Shown here: in pieces, positions 6,410-13,699 of the stretch
Layout: every line of letters begins with the position of its first letter
Numbering within the stretch: the stretch's first letter is position 1
Assembly (NCBI GenBank): GCA_905236295.1
Contig: CAJOQF010000050.1
Coordinates: forward strand, 1 to 13,699
Origin: an uncultured Eubacterium sp.
Lineage (GTDB): Bacteria; Bacillota; Clostridia; Lachnospirales; Lachnospiraceae
Reading direction: 5' to 3'
DNA: 13,699 nucleotides
Position numbers and translations under genes: made by a program
The notes under the pieces: model-generated
The model's database searches: none
Told to the model about the DNA's origin: nothing
Seen by the model: only the letters and a program-made list of their open reading frames with translations

Positions 6410-7274
6410 GCTGAATACGTCCGGACTTGATATCCGCCATCATCTGCTCCTTTAAAAGTAGCGCACGATCCTTGAGACGCTTTGAAACGTTTTTGTTTGT
6501 GATGATACCTGAGATAAGCTTGGCAGATATGGTGATCTCCTTAAAGTAATATGACATATAAGCGATCATGTATTCCATAGTGTACTGATCCATACCACAC
6601 ATCGGATAATACTCGCTGGTCATAGCCTTTAAGAATCCGTCATAAGCCTGGCGATAATATTTCTCTGCCTCAGCTTTTGTCTTTTCGTAATTCGGATCTG
6701 TAGCCTCCATCTCCTCAAGCTTCGCCTTTAAAAGCCATGCTAAATGCAGACATATAAAGGCTCTCTCACTTACTTTTCCCTTCTTTGCAACTGCACACGC
6801 AAGGGCAAGCTCATATCTTTCAACAGCATAGTCATATGTGTAGACAGGCTCCGGCCACGGATCCTCCCTCTCGAAGTTTGCCGTAATCTGCTCCTTTATA
6901 AGCTTTAACTGTGCAAGAGAAATATGCTCATAATATCTTGTCATGGCAGCATATCCGCAATTCGGACAGGCAATAACTTCGTATTTGAGTGTATCAACTC
7001 CCTTCGCAATCGGACGAAGATCAGGTCCTGACTCCATACGTCTTACCTTGCTGGTCTTTAACGACTTGTATGTGATCTGTTTGTCACAATTCTTGCAGAC
7101 AACCTTTCTGTCAAGTATCATCTCAGCTTCGGTGGTCTCATCCAAAGACTTGGTATTTTGATGTTTGAGTTTTCTCTCCTCCTCAAGCTGCTTGATTTTT
7201 TCTTCTTTACGCTCCTCCGATGCTGTAGAAAAAAGCGAATCACTGTCAAAATTCATATTTGACTTAAGTGCCAT
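6399..7274 (-). CDS. DUF2225 family protein with two CxxC zinc-site pairs
   Basis: A 291-residue soluble protein. Residues 1-50 are highly charged and probably a coiled coil. CKNC (60-63) and CPNC (103-106) are two paired-cysteine motifs expected to bind one zinc. The remaining two thirds is helical with many Tyr/Ala/Leu positions, of the kind that suggests TPR-like packing, including the stretch around 135-230. This matches the DUF2225 family of Firmicutes, for which I know no firm function. The ATG at 7274 has a GGAGGG site 6 nt upstream. glnS ends 32 nt upstream on the same strand, so the two are probably co-transcribed. The 3' end overlaps the convergent regulator by 11 bp. Family assignment is good; role is unknown. 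Confidence 0.8.
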   Translation of the reverse strand: MALKSNMNFDSDSLFSTASEERKEEKIKQLEEERKLKHQNTKSLDETTEAEMILDRKVVCKNCDKQITYKSLKTSKVRRMESGPDLRPIAKGVDTLKYEVIACPNCGYAAMTRYYEHISLAQLKLIKEQITANFEREDPWPEPVYTYDYAVERYELALACAVAKKGKVSERAFICLHLAWLLKAKLEEMEATDPNYEKTKAEAEKYYRQAYDGFLKAMTSEYYPMCGMDQYTMEYMIAYMSYYFKEITISAKLISGIITNKNVSKRLKDRALLLKEQMMADIKSGRIQLKK

Positions 7275-7306
7275 AACATTCCCTCCGTAAATCTAAACGA
7301 CATATA

Positions 7307-8980
7307 TTATTGTTTCGGCATTTTAAACGAGCTTTTCAACGAAACAATCCTGTTAAATACAAGGTTGTCCGGTGCGGAATCCTTGCAGTCGACTGTAAAG
7401 AATCCCTGTCTGACAAACTGGAAAGTATCAAAAGCCTTCGCATCCTTTACTTCCGGTTCAACAAAAGAATGCATAACCTTTAACGAGTCAGGATTGATAT
7501 TGACATTGCCCTCTTCATTATATACGCCTTTTTCTTCATCGACAAGGCTTTCATACAAACGAATTGTTGCCGGAACTGCGGTTTTCGCATAAACCCAGTG
7601 TATGGTTCCCTTCACCTTTCTTCCGTCCGGTGAGTTGCCGCCGTAGGAATCCGGATCATATGTACAGTATATCTCGGTAATGTTTCCGTTCTCATCCTTC
7701 TTGAAGTCATTGCATTTAACAAAATATGCATTCATAAGACGAACTTCATTTCCCGGGAACATCCTGAAGTATTTGCGAGGTGGCTCCTCCATAAAGTCGT
7801 CTCTATCGATATAAATCTCTCTTCCAAACGGTACCTGTCTGGTTCCGAGCTCTTCATTTTCAAGGTTGTTCGGGACTGTAAGATACTCCGTCTTGTCCTC
7901 CGGATAGTTGGTGATGATCACCTTTATCGGATCTATAGCTGCCATCACACGGGGTTTCTTAACCTTTAAGTCCTCCCTGATACAATACTCAAGCATTGCA
8001 TAGTCACTCTCGGAATTGGATTTTGAGATTCCGGAGAGCTCAACAAACTTCCAGATAGACTCCGGTGTAAATCCTCTTCTTCTTAGTCCGCTGATAGATA
8101 CAAGTCTCGGATCATCCCACCCGTCAACGACACCGTCTTCTACAAGCTTTTTGATATATCTCTTGCCGGTAACAACATTTTTGAGATACATCTTGGCAAA
8201 CTCGATCTGCTTCGGAGGATTCTCATAATTTCCTCCCTCAACCACCCAGTCATAGAGCGGTCTGTGATCCTCAAACTCAAGAGTACAGATGGAATGTGTG
8301 ATTCCCTCAATGGCATCCTCCGTAGGATGAGCAAAATCATACATCGGATAGATACACCACTTGTCGCCTGTTCTGTGATGTGAGATATGGGCAACCCTGT
8401 AAAGGATCGGATCTCTCATATTGATATTTGGAGAAGACATATCTATCTTGGCGCGGAGAACCTTCTCTCCGTCCTTGTATTTACCTTCCTTCATCTCCTC
8501 AAAAAGCTTGAGATTTTCCTCAACAGAACGATTTCTGTATGGATCATCCTTTCCGGCTTCTTTGAGTGTTCCGCGGTACTCTCTGATCTCATCTGCATTG
8601 AGATCGGAAACATACGCCTTGCCCTCTTTTATAAGCACGACCGCTTTCTCATACATCTGGTCGAAATAATCCGACGCGAAGAAAAGTCTGTCCTCAAAGT
8701 CGGCTCCAAGCCATTTTACATCCTCTATTATCGCATCAACAAACTCATCTTTTTCTTTTGTAGGGTTTGTGTCGTCAAATCTGAGATTGAATGTGCCGCC
8801 ATACTGTTTTGCAAGCCCGTAGTTCAGAATAATAGACTTCGCATGTCCAATATGAAGATAGCCGTTTGGCTCCGGGGGGAAACGAGTCGCTATCTTTTTG
8901 ACCGCCCCCTCTTCTAAATCCTTATCTATGATATTTTCAATGAAATTTCTTGAAACCTTTTCTTCGTTAGTGTTCTCCAA
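7307..8980 (-). CDS. glnS: Glutaminyl-tRNA synthetase
   Basis: A 557-residue class I synthetase that charges tRNA-Gln with glutamine directly. The HIGH motif is at 43-46 ([14 protein letters not shown]), FDDTNP at 68-73, and DGWDDPRL and [12 protein letters not shown] (about 286-308) are GlnRS signatures; the C-terminal half contains the anticodon-binding beta-barrels. The KMSKS-equivalent loop reads VVTGKRYI (269-276): the lysine aligned with E. coli MSKR is kept while M-S is T-G. The start codon is TTG at 8980: GAGGAG lies 8 nt upstream and there is no in-frame ATG before the HIGH region. GluRS is excluded by the GlnRS-specific blocks. It sits 33 nt after the rhomboid-like gene and 32 nt before DUF2225. 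Confidence 0.95.
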   Translation of the reverse strand: MENTNEEKVSRNFIENIIDKDLEEGAVKKIATRFPPEPNGYLHIGHAKSIILNYGLAKQYGGTFNLRFDDTNPTKEKDEFVDAIIEDVKWLGADFEDRLFFASDYFDQMYEKAVVLIKEGKAYVSDLNADEIREYRGTLKEAGKDDPYRNRSVEENLKLFEEMKEGKYKDGEKVLRAKIDMSSPNINMRDPILYRVAHISHHRTGDKWCIYPMYDFAHPTEDAIEGITHSICTLEFEDHRPLYDWVVEGGNYENPPKQIEFAKMYLKNVVTGKRYIKKLVEDGVVDGWDDPRLVSISGLRRRGFTPESIWKFVELSGISKSNSESDYAMLEYCIREDLKVKKPRVMAAIDPIKVIITNYPEDKTEYLTVPNNLENEELGTRQVPFGREIYIDRDDFMEEPPRKYFRMFPGNEVRLMNAYFVKCNDFKKDENGNITEIYCTYDPDSYGGNSPDGRKVKGTIHWVYAKTAVPATIRLYESLVDEEKGVYNEEGNVNINPDSLKVMHSFVEPEVKDAKAFDTFQFVRQGFFTVDCKDSAPDNLVFNRIVSLKSSFKMPKQ

Positions 8981-9013
8981 TTACTTGTCTCCTCGATCTA
9001 TATTATTATAGTT

Positions 9014-9850
9014 TTATCTGATGATATGCTTATGCGTAAACAGGTGATCCTGACAGTATTCATAGTTACCGTTGCATTTTGAACAGAATCTGAATGTAAG
9101 AGTAGGATCATCCTCAGGTGTTCTGCCGCATATCGCACACTTATGCTTTGAAATGGTCTGACGTTTGATCTTTGCCTGATCCATTGACTTCTTATATTGT
9201 TGTTTGCGATGTATCTCCTTTGGCGAAATACTCTTATAATTCCTGGTAGCGAAGAAGAAAATCACAAAGTTGAGCAAGGACATTCCGATCGCCATCCTGC
9301 CTGCGCCGTCACTTCTAAAGAAGGTGTACCCCATAATGGCAGCGTAAAATACAGCCATCCACTTCATTCTGATCGGTATTATAAACCATAGCAATACCTG
9401 CATATTCGGGTAGCATATCGCAAAAGCCAAAAAGATAGACATATTGATATAATAGGTACTGAAATATGAACCTATCATATTCGGTCCCATTCCGGTGATA
9501 AAAAAGAGTAGGAAAGCTCCCAAAATCGTAAAGATTATACCGCCGAAAATATAGAGGTTGAACTTGAATACTCCCCAGGTTCTCTCAAGATTTCTTCCGA
9601 GTGAATAATAGAAGAACATCATGATAACCGCCCAGATAATGCTGGTTCCCGGCGGAATAAGCACCCAGGATACAAGTCTCCAGACCTGACCGTGAATTAT
9701 GGCATACGGCTCCAAAGTCAGATACATCAAAGCGTTCGGATTTGTAAACATAAGGATGTATCCGATTATATATGCAACTATGATATATAACATGAGGTTT
9801 TTGATGGCAAATCTGCCGATCGAACTCTCCAGTTTGTTCAAAAACTTCAT
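9014..9850 (-). CDS. Rhomboid-fold membrane protein without protease residues, with C-terminal zinc-binding tail
   Basis: A 278-residue integral membrane protein. Hydrophobic segments lie near 19-36, 66-84, 99-119, 135-160, 165-180 and 188-202. The stretch HGQVWRLVSWVLIPPG (53-68), then YYSLGRNLERTWG (81-93), follows the rhomboid-superfamily pattern. The GxSG serine motif expected in a later helix is absent, so it is probably not a protease. After the last helix comes a basic linker (about 203-237) and a cytoplasmic tail with C238, C241, C256, C259, C266, H269, H273 and H275, which fits a zinc-binding module. I start at the ATG at 9850 because GGAG is 7 nt away; a TTG directly before it (9853) is too close to that site. 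It has its own promoter and precedes glnS by 33 nt. Function unknown. Confidence 0.75.
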   Translation of the reverse strand: MKFLNKLESSIGRFAIKNLMLYIIVAYIIGYILMFTNPNALMYLTLEPYAIIHGQVWRLVSWVLIPPGTSIIWAVIMMFFYYSLGRNLERTWGVFKFNLYIFGGIIFTILGAFLLFFITGMGPNMIGSYFSTYYINMSIFLAFAICYPNMQVLLWFIIPIRMKWMAVFYAAIMGYTFFRSDGAGRMAIGMSLLNFVIFFFATRNYKSISPKEIHRKQQYKKSMDQAKIKRQTISKHKCAICGRTPEDDPTLTFRFCSKCNGNYEYCQDHLFTHKHIIR

Positions 9851-9878
9851 CAAAATACTCCAATCAATATATTTTGAG

Positions 9879-9907
9879 ATTATACAATAATAAATCTTTT
9901 ATTACAA
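9879..9907 (-). promoter_or_regulatory. Promoter of the rhomboid-like/glnS/DUF2225 unit
   Basis: On the minus strand, TTGTAA (-35, 9902-9907) and a perfect TATAAT (-10, 9879-9884) are 17 bp apart in an AT-rich gap. The predicted start is near 9872, giving a leader of about 22 nt that holds the GGAG ribosome site. The -35 box begins 10 bp after the stop of the upstream sulfhydrylase gene. I see no terminator hairpin between them, so read-through is also possible. Confidence 0.75.
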
Positions 9908-9916
9908 TACCAATAC

Positions 9917-11200
9917 TTACAGGCTGTCAAGTGCACTCTTAAGATCGGCGATCAGATCATCTGCGCTTTCAAGTCCGCACGAAAGTCTGACCATTCCGGC
10001 AGGTATTCCCGCTTCTTTTAACTGCTCATCTGTCATCTGTCTGTGAGTATGGGCTGACGGACACAGGCACCATGTCCTGGCGTCTGCAACATGAGTCTCA
10101 ATAGCGACAAGAGAAAGTTTCTTCATGAATTTTTCGGCTTCGCTTCTTCCACCCTTTACCACAAACGAAACGACTCCGCATGATCCGTTCGGAAGATACT
10201 TCAAAGCCCTCTCATGATATTTATCATTTTCAAGGCCCGGATAAGTAACCGACTCGATCTTATCGTGTCCTTCTAAGAACTGTGCAACCCTTAATCCGTT
10301 TTCGCAGTGTCTTTGCATCCTTACATGAAGACTCTCGAGTCCCATATTTAAATAGAACGCATTCTGCGGAGACTGAATGGATCCCAGATCTCTCATAAGC
10401 TGGGCTGTACACTTGGTGATAAATGCGCCTCCCTGGCCAAACTGTTTTGTATATGTAATCCCGTGATAACTCTCATCCGGAGTGGTAAGTCCCGGGAATT
10501 TATCCGAGTATCTGTCCCAGTCAAATTTGCCTGAATCTACAATAGCTCCACCGACAGCAACACCGTGACCGTCCATATATTTTGTGGTTGAGTGTGTAAC
10601 TATATCTGCTCCCCACTCTATAGGTCTGCAGCCTACAGGGGTCGGGAATGTGTTGTCAACAATAAGAGGTACTCCGTGATCATGCGCAGCCTGTGCAAAC
10701 ATCTCGATATCAAGGACTGTGAGTGCCGGATTTGCAACAGTCTCACCGAACACAAGCTTTGTGTTCTCCTTGAATGCAGCGTCAAGCTCTTCCCTGGTAC
10801 AATCAGGCGATACAAAGGTAGTCTCTATTCCCATCTTTGCCATAGTCACATAGAGAAGGTTAAAAGTTCCACCGTAGATGGATGATGAGGCAACGATGTG
10901 ATCTCCGCATCCGGCTATATTGAACATGGCAAAAAAGTTGGCTGCCTGTCCGGAAGATGTAAGCATTGCTGCCGTACCTCCCTCAAGCTCTGCTATCTTG
11001 GCAGCAACCGTATCGTTGGTCGGGTTTTGAAGTCTGGTATAGAAATATCCCTCTGCCTTCAGATCAAACAGGTCTCCCATGTCCTCGCTGGTTTCGTATT
11101 TAAATGTAGTGGACTGGATAATCGGAACCTGTCTCGGCTCGCCGTTTTTCGGTGTATATCCGCCCTGCACACATATTGTATCCTTATTGTAATCGCTCAT
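9917..11200 (-). CDS. metY: O-acetylhomoserine sulfhydrylase (aminocarboxypropyltransferase)
   Basis: A 427-residue PLP enzyme of the Cys/Met metabolism family that makes homocysteine from O-acetylhomoserine and sulfide (or methionine with methanethiol). The cofactor lysine is K207 in HSTTKYMDGHG. Other family marks are GYFYTRLQNPTNDT (51-64), the SSGQAA phosphate-binding site (82-87), VDNTFPTP (181-188), and the late C-terminal block RLSCGLES. The length of about 430 and the GYFYTRLQNP form favour sulfhydrylase over the shorter cystathionine gamma-synthase or beta-lyase (about 380-400). The ATG at 11200 has AGGAG 6 nt upstream. A strong hairpin ends only 20 nt before the ATG. Cytoplasmic; substrate choice is inferred from family resemblance. 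Confidence 0.88.
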   Translation of the reverse strand: MSDYNKDTICVQGGYTPKNGEPRQVPIIQSTTFKYETSEDMGDLFDLKAEGYFYTRLQNPTNDTVAAKIAELEGGTAAMLTSSGQAANFFAMFNIAGCGDHIVASSSIYGGTFNLLYVTMAKMGIETTFVSPDCTREELDAAFKENTKLVFGETVANPALTVLDIEMFAQAAHDHGVPLIVDNTFPTPVGCRPIEWGADIVTHSTTKYMDGHGVAVGGAIVDSGKFDWDRYSDKFPGLTTPDESYHGITYTKQFGQGGAFITKCTAQLMRDLGSIQSPQNAFYLNMGLESLHVRMQRHCENGLRVAQFLEGHDKIESVTYPGLENDKYHERALKYLPNGSCGVVSFVVKGGRSEAEKFMKKLSLVAIETHVADARTWCLCPSAHTHRQMTDEQLKEAGIPAGMVRLSCGLESADDLIADLKSALDSL

Positions 11201-11219
11201 TATTTACTCCTGAATTTAC

Positions 11220-11252
11220 AAAAACTTTCGCAGGCTGTTATACCTGCGAAAG
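11220..11252 (-). terminator. Strong hairpin terminator or leader attenuator before metY
   Basis: A perfect 10-bp stem CTTTCGCAGG/CCTGCGAAAG (11225-11234 and 11243-11252) with an 8-nt loop is followed on the minus strand by five T (11220-11224). It ends the transcript of the small gene at 11290-11571, whose stop is 37 nt upstream. The metY ribosome site follows within about 10 nt, so there is little room for a separate promoter after it. A TATAAC hexamer lies in the loop (11237-11242) and could be the metY -10 box. Confidence 0.8.
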
Positions 11253-11289
11253 CATTCGTTTTATTTAATGTGATATCCAAATATATTTC

Positions 11290-11571
11290 TTATTGTATCT
11301 CGATATTTGAAATGGCAACTCTTATCTGATCGTCGTCCTTGTCCTCAATATCAGGTATTTCAACAAGTCCGCCTTTCTTTGCAGCCTCAACTATCTTCTC
11401 ATAGAGGAGGACCGAAAGTGCATGAGGCAACTGACATCCGACCTCGATATGTTCACCGTTTGCTGAAACTATCATAACTTTGTCATGCTTCTGCGGTACA
11501 AGGATGCATCCTGTACAATCCACAAAAAACTGCATTGGTTTGTTGTTGTCAATAACTGAAAATGTCTTCAT
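11290..11571 (-). CDS. Small protein of unknown function (93 residues)
   Basis: Not recognised. I start it at the ATG at 11571 (MKTFSVIDNNKPMQFF) because GGAGGG lies 7 nt upstream; an in-frame ATG at 11586 overlaps that ribosome site and is unlikely. The protein is small, acidic and soluble, with no membrane segment or signal peptide. A DCTGC motif (18-22) gives two closely spaced cysteines (C19, C22) and there is a third at GCQLPH (C46). The pattern is several beta strands, then one helix (about 49-69), then an acidic IEDKDDDQ stretch and a final strand. It has its own good promoter and terminator, so it is probably a single-gene unit. It sits between the dehydratase activase gene and metY, and context does not reveal a role. 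Confidence 0.75.
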   Translation of the reverse strand: MKTFSVIDNNKPMQFFVDCTGCILVPQKHDKVMIVSANGEHIEVGCQLPHALSVLLYEKIVEAAKKGGLVEIPDIEDKDDDQIRVAISNIEIQ

Positions 11572-11614
11572 CTTATAACCCTCCATAATATGAAATGTTA
11601 ATAAACCGCAATTT

Positions 11615-11644
11615 AGTATACCCTATTTTACAAGGTAAGTTCAA
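11615..11644 (-). promoter_or_regulatory. Promoter of the 93-residue protein gene
   Basis: On the minus strand, TTGAAC (-35, 11639-11644) and TATACT (-10, 11615-11620) are 18 bp apart. The predicted start is near 11608, leaving a leader of about 37 nt that contains the GGAGGG ribosome site. The -35 box overlaps the end of the hairpin at 11643-11672. Confidence 0.65.
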
Positions 11645-11672
11645 GGATTTTTGTATGTTTGACAAAAACCTT
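11643..11672 (-). terminator. AT-rich hairpin after the dehydratase activase gene, possible weak terminator
   Basis: Arms AAGG-A-TTTTTGT (11643-11654) and ACAAAAACCTT (11662-11672) pair over 11 bp with one bulged base and a 7-nt loop. It begins about 9 nt after the stop of the activase-type gene. It is AT-rich and lacks a run of T after it on either strand, so termination here is only a suggestion. Confidence 0.35.
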
Positions 11673-11680
11673 TCACAAAG

Positions 11681-13699
11681 CTACATATTGGCTGCCGCCG
11701 AGGACAACATAAGCTTGATCCTGTTAAGCTGATTTACCTCGCTCGCACCCGGATCGAAATCGATCGCTACGATATTTGAGTTAGGATACTCATGTCTTAA
11801 TTTCTTGATCACGCCCTTTCCTACTATATGGTTTGGCAGGCAGGCAAACGGCTGACAGCAGACAATATTAGGAACATTCTCATTGATAAGCTCTATCATC
11901 TCGCCGGTCAGGAACCAACCCTCTCCGGTCTGATTTCCGACAGATACGATCTTGTCTGCCGCATCAGCAAGCTTATAAATATCAGCAGGCGGATCAAATC
12001 GTTTACTCTCTGTAAGCGCCCGTCTTGCATCTTTTCTAAGCCATTCGACAAACTTTATACCCAGATTACAAAGGAACTTGGTCTTTTTGGACATTCCGAG
12101 TGTATCTGCTTTGAAGTTGGCATTTACAAAGCAATACAGGAAGAAGTCAAGCATATCCGGCACAACAGCCTCAGCGCCCTCAGCCTCCAGAAGTTCAGCC
12201 AGATGGTTGTTTGCCGCAGGCATGAATTTAACAAGGATCTCTCCGACTATACCGACACGAGGCTTTTTGAGATCCTCCTTAAGCGGAATGTTATCAAAAT
12301 CCTGTACTATCTCGCGGCACATCCTCTTGTATACAGAATGGCTCGGTACCTTTGGAGTCGTGAGGAAATCGATTGTCTTTTTCTTCCATTTTTCGTGGAG
12401 CGCATTGACAGATCCCTCTTCCAGCTCGTACGGTCTGGTTCTGTAGACACATCTCATAAACAGATCTCCGAAAACCATACCGTAAACTGCTTTCTTCGCC
12501 ATGGCATAGGTGATCTTAAATCCGGGATTTCTCTCGAGTTTGCTAAGGTTCAGAGAGATAACCGGGATCTCCGGATGTCCGATTCGTTCAAGCGCACGGC
12601 GGATAAATCCGACATAGTTTGAAGCACGGCATCCTCCACCGGTCTGAGTCATCATAACCGCAAGGTGTTCAAGGTCATACTTTCCCGAAAGAACAGCCTC
12701 CATAACCTGTCCAACGACCATTATTGACGGGTAGCAGGCATCATTGTTTACAAACTTAAGACCCATCTCAACTGCACGCTTGTCGTCATTATCCATTACG
12801 ATTACATTGTACCCGCACGATCTAAACGCCGGCGCAAGTATGTCAAAGTGCATCGGAGACATCTGAGGTGCAAGTATGGTGTATGTTTTTCTCATCTCCT
12901 CGGTAAATATCGATCTGGTGAAGTTTGCAGGCATGACTTCGCGTTTTTCCTGATGTTTTTCCTTCACCCTAATAGCTGAGATAAGGGATCTCACCCTGAT
13001 CCTTGCAGCTCCGAGATTGTTTACCTCATCGATCTTTAAGCAGGTATATATCTTTCCTGAACGCGTGAGAATGTCACTGACCTGATCAGTCGTAACCGCA
13101 TCTACTCCGCATCCAAAGGAATTCAACTGTATAAGGTCCAAAAAGTCAGTCTTTTTTACATAGTTCGCAGCAGCATAGAGTCTTGAATGGTACATCCACT
13201 GATCCAGTACTATAAGCGGATGTTCCACCTCATCGAGGTTTGATATGGAATCCTCTGTAAGCACTGCAAAACCGTATGAATTTATCATCTCCGGAATACC
13301 GTGATTGATCTCCGGATCCAGATGATACGGACGTCCGGCAAGGACTATACCCTTCTTTCCGGTCTTCTTTAAGTATTCAATTGTCTGTCCCCCCATGCGG
13401 TACATATCGTTTCTGGCATTGTCGAGCTCTTCCCATGCGGCTTTAACAGCCTCACTGACCTCTTTTGCCGGAATGTCAAACTCTTCTTTGAAAACCTCAC
13501 AAAGTCTGTTTGTAAGAGAGTCCAGATCCGCAAACGACATAAACGGATTTAAGAACCTCACCTTTCCCGAAGTGATCTCATCTACATTATTCTTGATGTT
13601 TTCCGAGTAAGATGTAACTATCGGGCAGTTATAATTGTTATCAGAGTTTGCAAACTCTTTTCTCTCATAAGGAATTGCCGGATAGAAGATAAAATCGAC
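11681..13699 (-). CDS. Acyl-CoA dehydratase activase-type protein (DUF2229/HgdB-like), C-terminal part
   Basis: The frame is open to the right edge, so 672 C-terminal residues are visible and the start is outside; the GTG at 13561 is an internal valine. Residues about 1-250 are the DUF2229-type domain, with YNCPIVTSY (23-31), GRPYHLDPEINHGIP (122-136) and NSFGCG (193-198). Residues about 265-450 resemble the HgdB component of 2-hydroxyacyl-CoA dehydratases, with NNDACYPS (C322) and TGGGCRASNY (C357). The tail has VCCQPFACLPNHIVGKG (C614, C615, C620). These cysteines are likely iron-sulfur ligands. In known full-length relatives (about 1400 residues) the missing N-terminus carries BcrAD/BadFG-type ATPase domains; that is expectation here. 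Substrate unknown; no partner HgdA/HgdB or CoA-transferase genes are in view. Confidence 0.88.
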   Translation of the reverse strand, partial: VDFIFYPAIPYERKEFANSDNNYNCPIVTSYSENIKNNVDEITSGKVRFLNPFMSFADLDSLTNRLCEVFKEEFDIPAKEVSEAVKAAWEELDNARNDMYRMGGQTIEYLKKTGKKGIVLAGRPYHLDPEINHGIPEMINSYGFAVLTEDSISNLDEVEHPLIVLDQWMYHSRLYAAANYVKKTDFLDLIQLNSFGCGVDAVTTDQVSDILTRSGKIYTCLKIDEVNNLGAARIRVRSLISAIRVKEKHQEKREVMPANFTRSIFTEEMRKTYTILAPQMSPMHFDILAPAFRSCGYNVIVMDNDDKRAVEMGLKFVNNDACYPSIMVVGQVMEAVLSGKYDLEHLAVMMTQTGGGCRASNYVGFIRRALERIGHPEIPVISLNLSKLERNPGFKITYAMAKKAVYGMVFGDLFMRCVYRTRPYELEEGSVNALHEKWKKKTIDFLTTPKVPSHSVYKRMCREIVQDFDNIPLKEDLKKPRVGIVGEILVKFMPAANNHLAELLEAEGAEAVVPDMLDFFLYCFVNANFKADTLGMSKKTKFLCNLGIKFVEWLRKDARRALTESKRFDPPADIYKLADAADKIVSVGNQTGEGWFLTGEMIELINENVPNIVCCQPFACLPNHIVGKGVIKKLRHEYPNSNIVAIDFDPGASEVNQLNRIKLMLSSAAANM

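Noticed and set aside
6419..6426. GTCCGGAC palindrome as a plus-strand terminator for the regulator
   Set aside because: It is a self-complementary 8-mer without a loop and no T-run follows; not a convincing terminator.
11828..12622. 264-residue plus-strand open frame inside the dehydratase activase gene
   Set aside because: Antisense to a strongly motif-supported protein and without a recognisable domain or ribosome site; a shadow frame.
13559..13561. GTG at 13561 as the start of the activase-type protein
   Set aside because: The frame continues upstream with 46 codons that match the family (YNCPIVTSY and others), so the gene extends past the window edge.

Overview
The window looks like chromosomal DNA from an anaerobic low-to-mid GC Firmicute, most likely a Lachnospiraceae-type Clostridia (Butyrivibrio/Roseburia-like). 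Supporting signs are a compact type II fatty-acid operon that uses the FMN enoyl reductase FabK, strong AGGAGG-type ribosome sites, a clostridial-style GlnRS, and a giant oxygen-sensitive (R)-2-hydroxyacyl-CoA dehydratase activase-type protein. Genus is inference only. I see no phage genes, IS elements, CRISPR arrays, rRNA or tRNA.

Region 1 (1-4692, minus strand) is the front of a fatty-acid synthesis operon in the order acpP-fabK-fabD-fabG-fabF-accB-fabZ, with fabZ running off the left edge. Gaps run from -16 to +13 nt and several junctions are stop/start overlaps. The genes cover carrier protein, malonyl loading, condensation, both reductions, dehydration and the biotin carrier of acetyl-CoA carboxylase. 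fabH and a fabT-type repressor gene, common neighbours in Firmicutes, are not in the window.

Region 2 (4693-4852) is a 160-bp divergent control region. It holds a near-consensus promoter for acpP (TTGACA-N17-TATAGT) straddled by two TTTGA-N3-TCAAA-type palindromes that resemble FabT operators. It also holds a second, back-to-back promoter whose predicted start site falls on the ATG of the divergent regulator.

Region 3 (4853-6409, plus strand) is a PucR/CdaR-type regulator with a C-terminal helix-turn-helix. Its 3' end overlaps the convergent DUF2225 gene by 11 bp, and a likely terminator for that convergent transcript lies inside the regulator's coding sequence.

Region 4 (6399-9907, minus strand) is a probable three-gene unit: a rhomboid-fold membrane protein lacking protease residues and carrying a C-terminal zinc-binding tail, then glnS (TTG start), then a DUF2225 zinc-site protein.

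Region 5 (9917-11683, minus strand) holds an O-acetylhomoserine sulfhydrylase for methionine/homocysteine synthesis and a small unrecognised gene, separated by a strong hairpin terminator very close to the sulfhydrylase ribosome site. Region 6 (11681-13699, minus strand) is the C-terminal part of a DUF2229/HgdB-like acyl-CoA dehydratase activase-type protein, open to the right edge.
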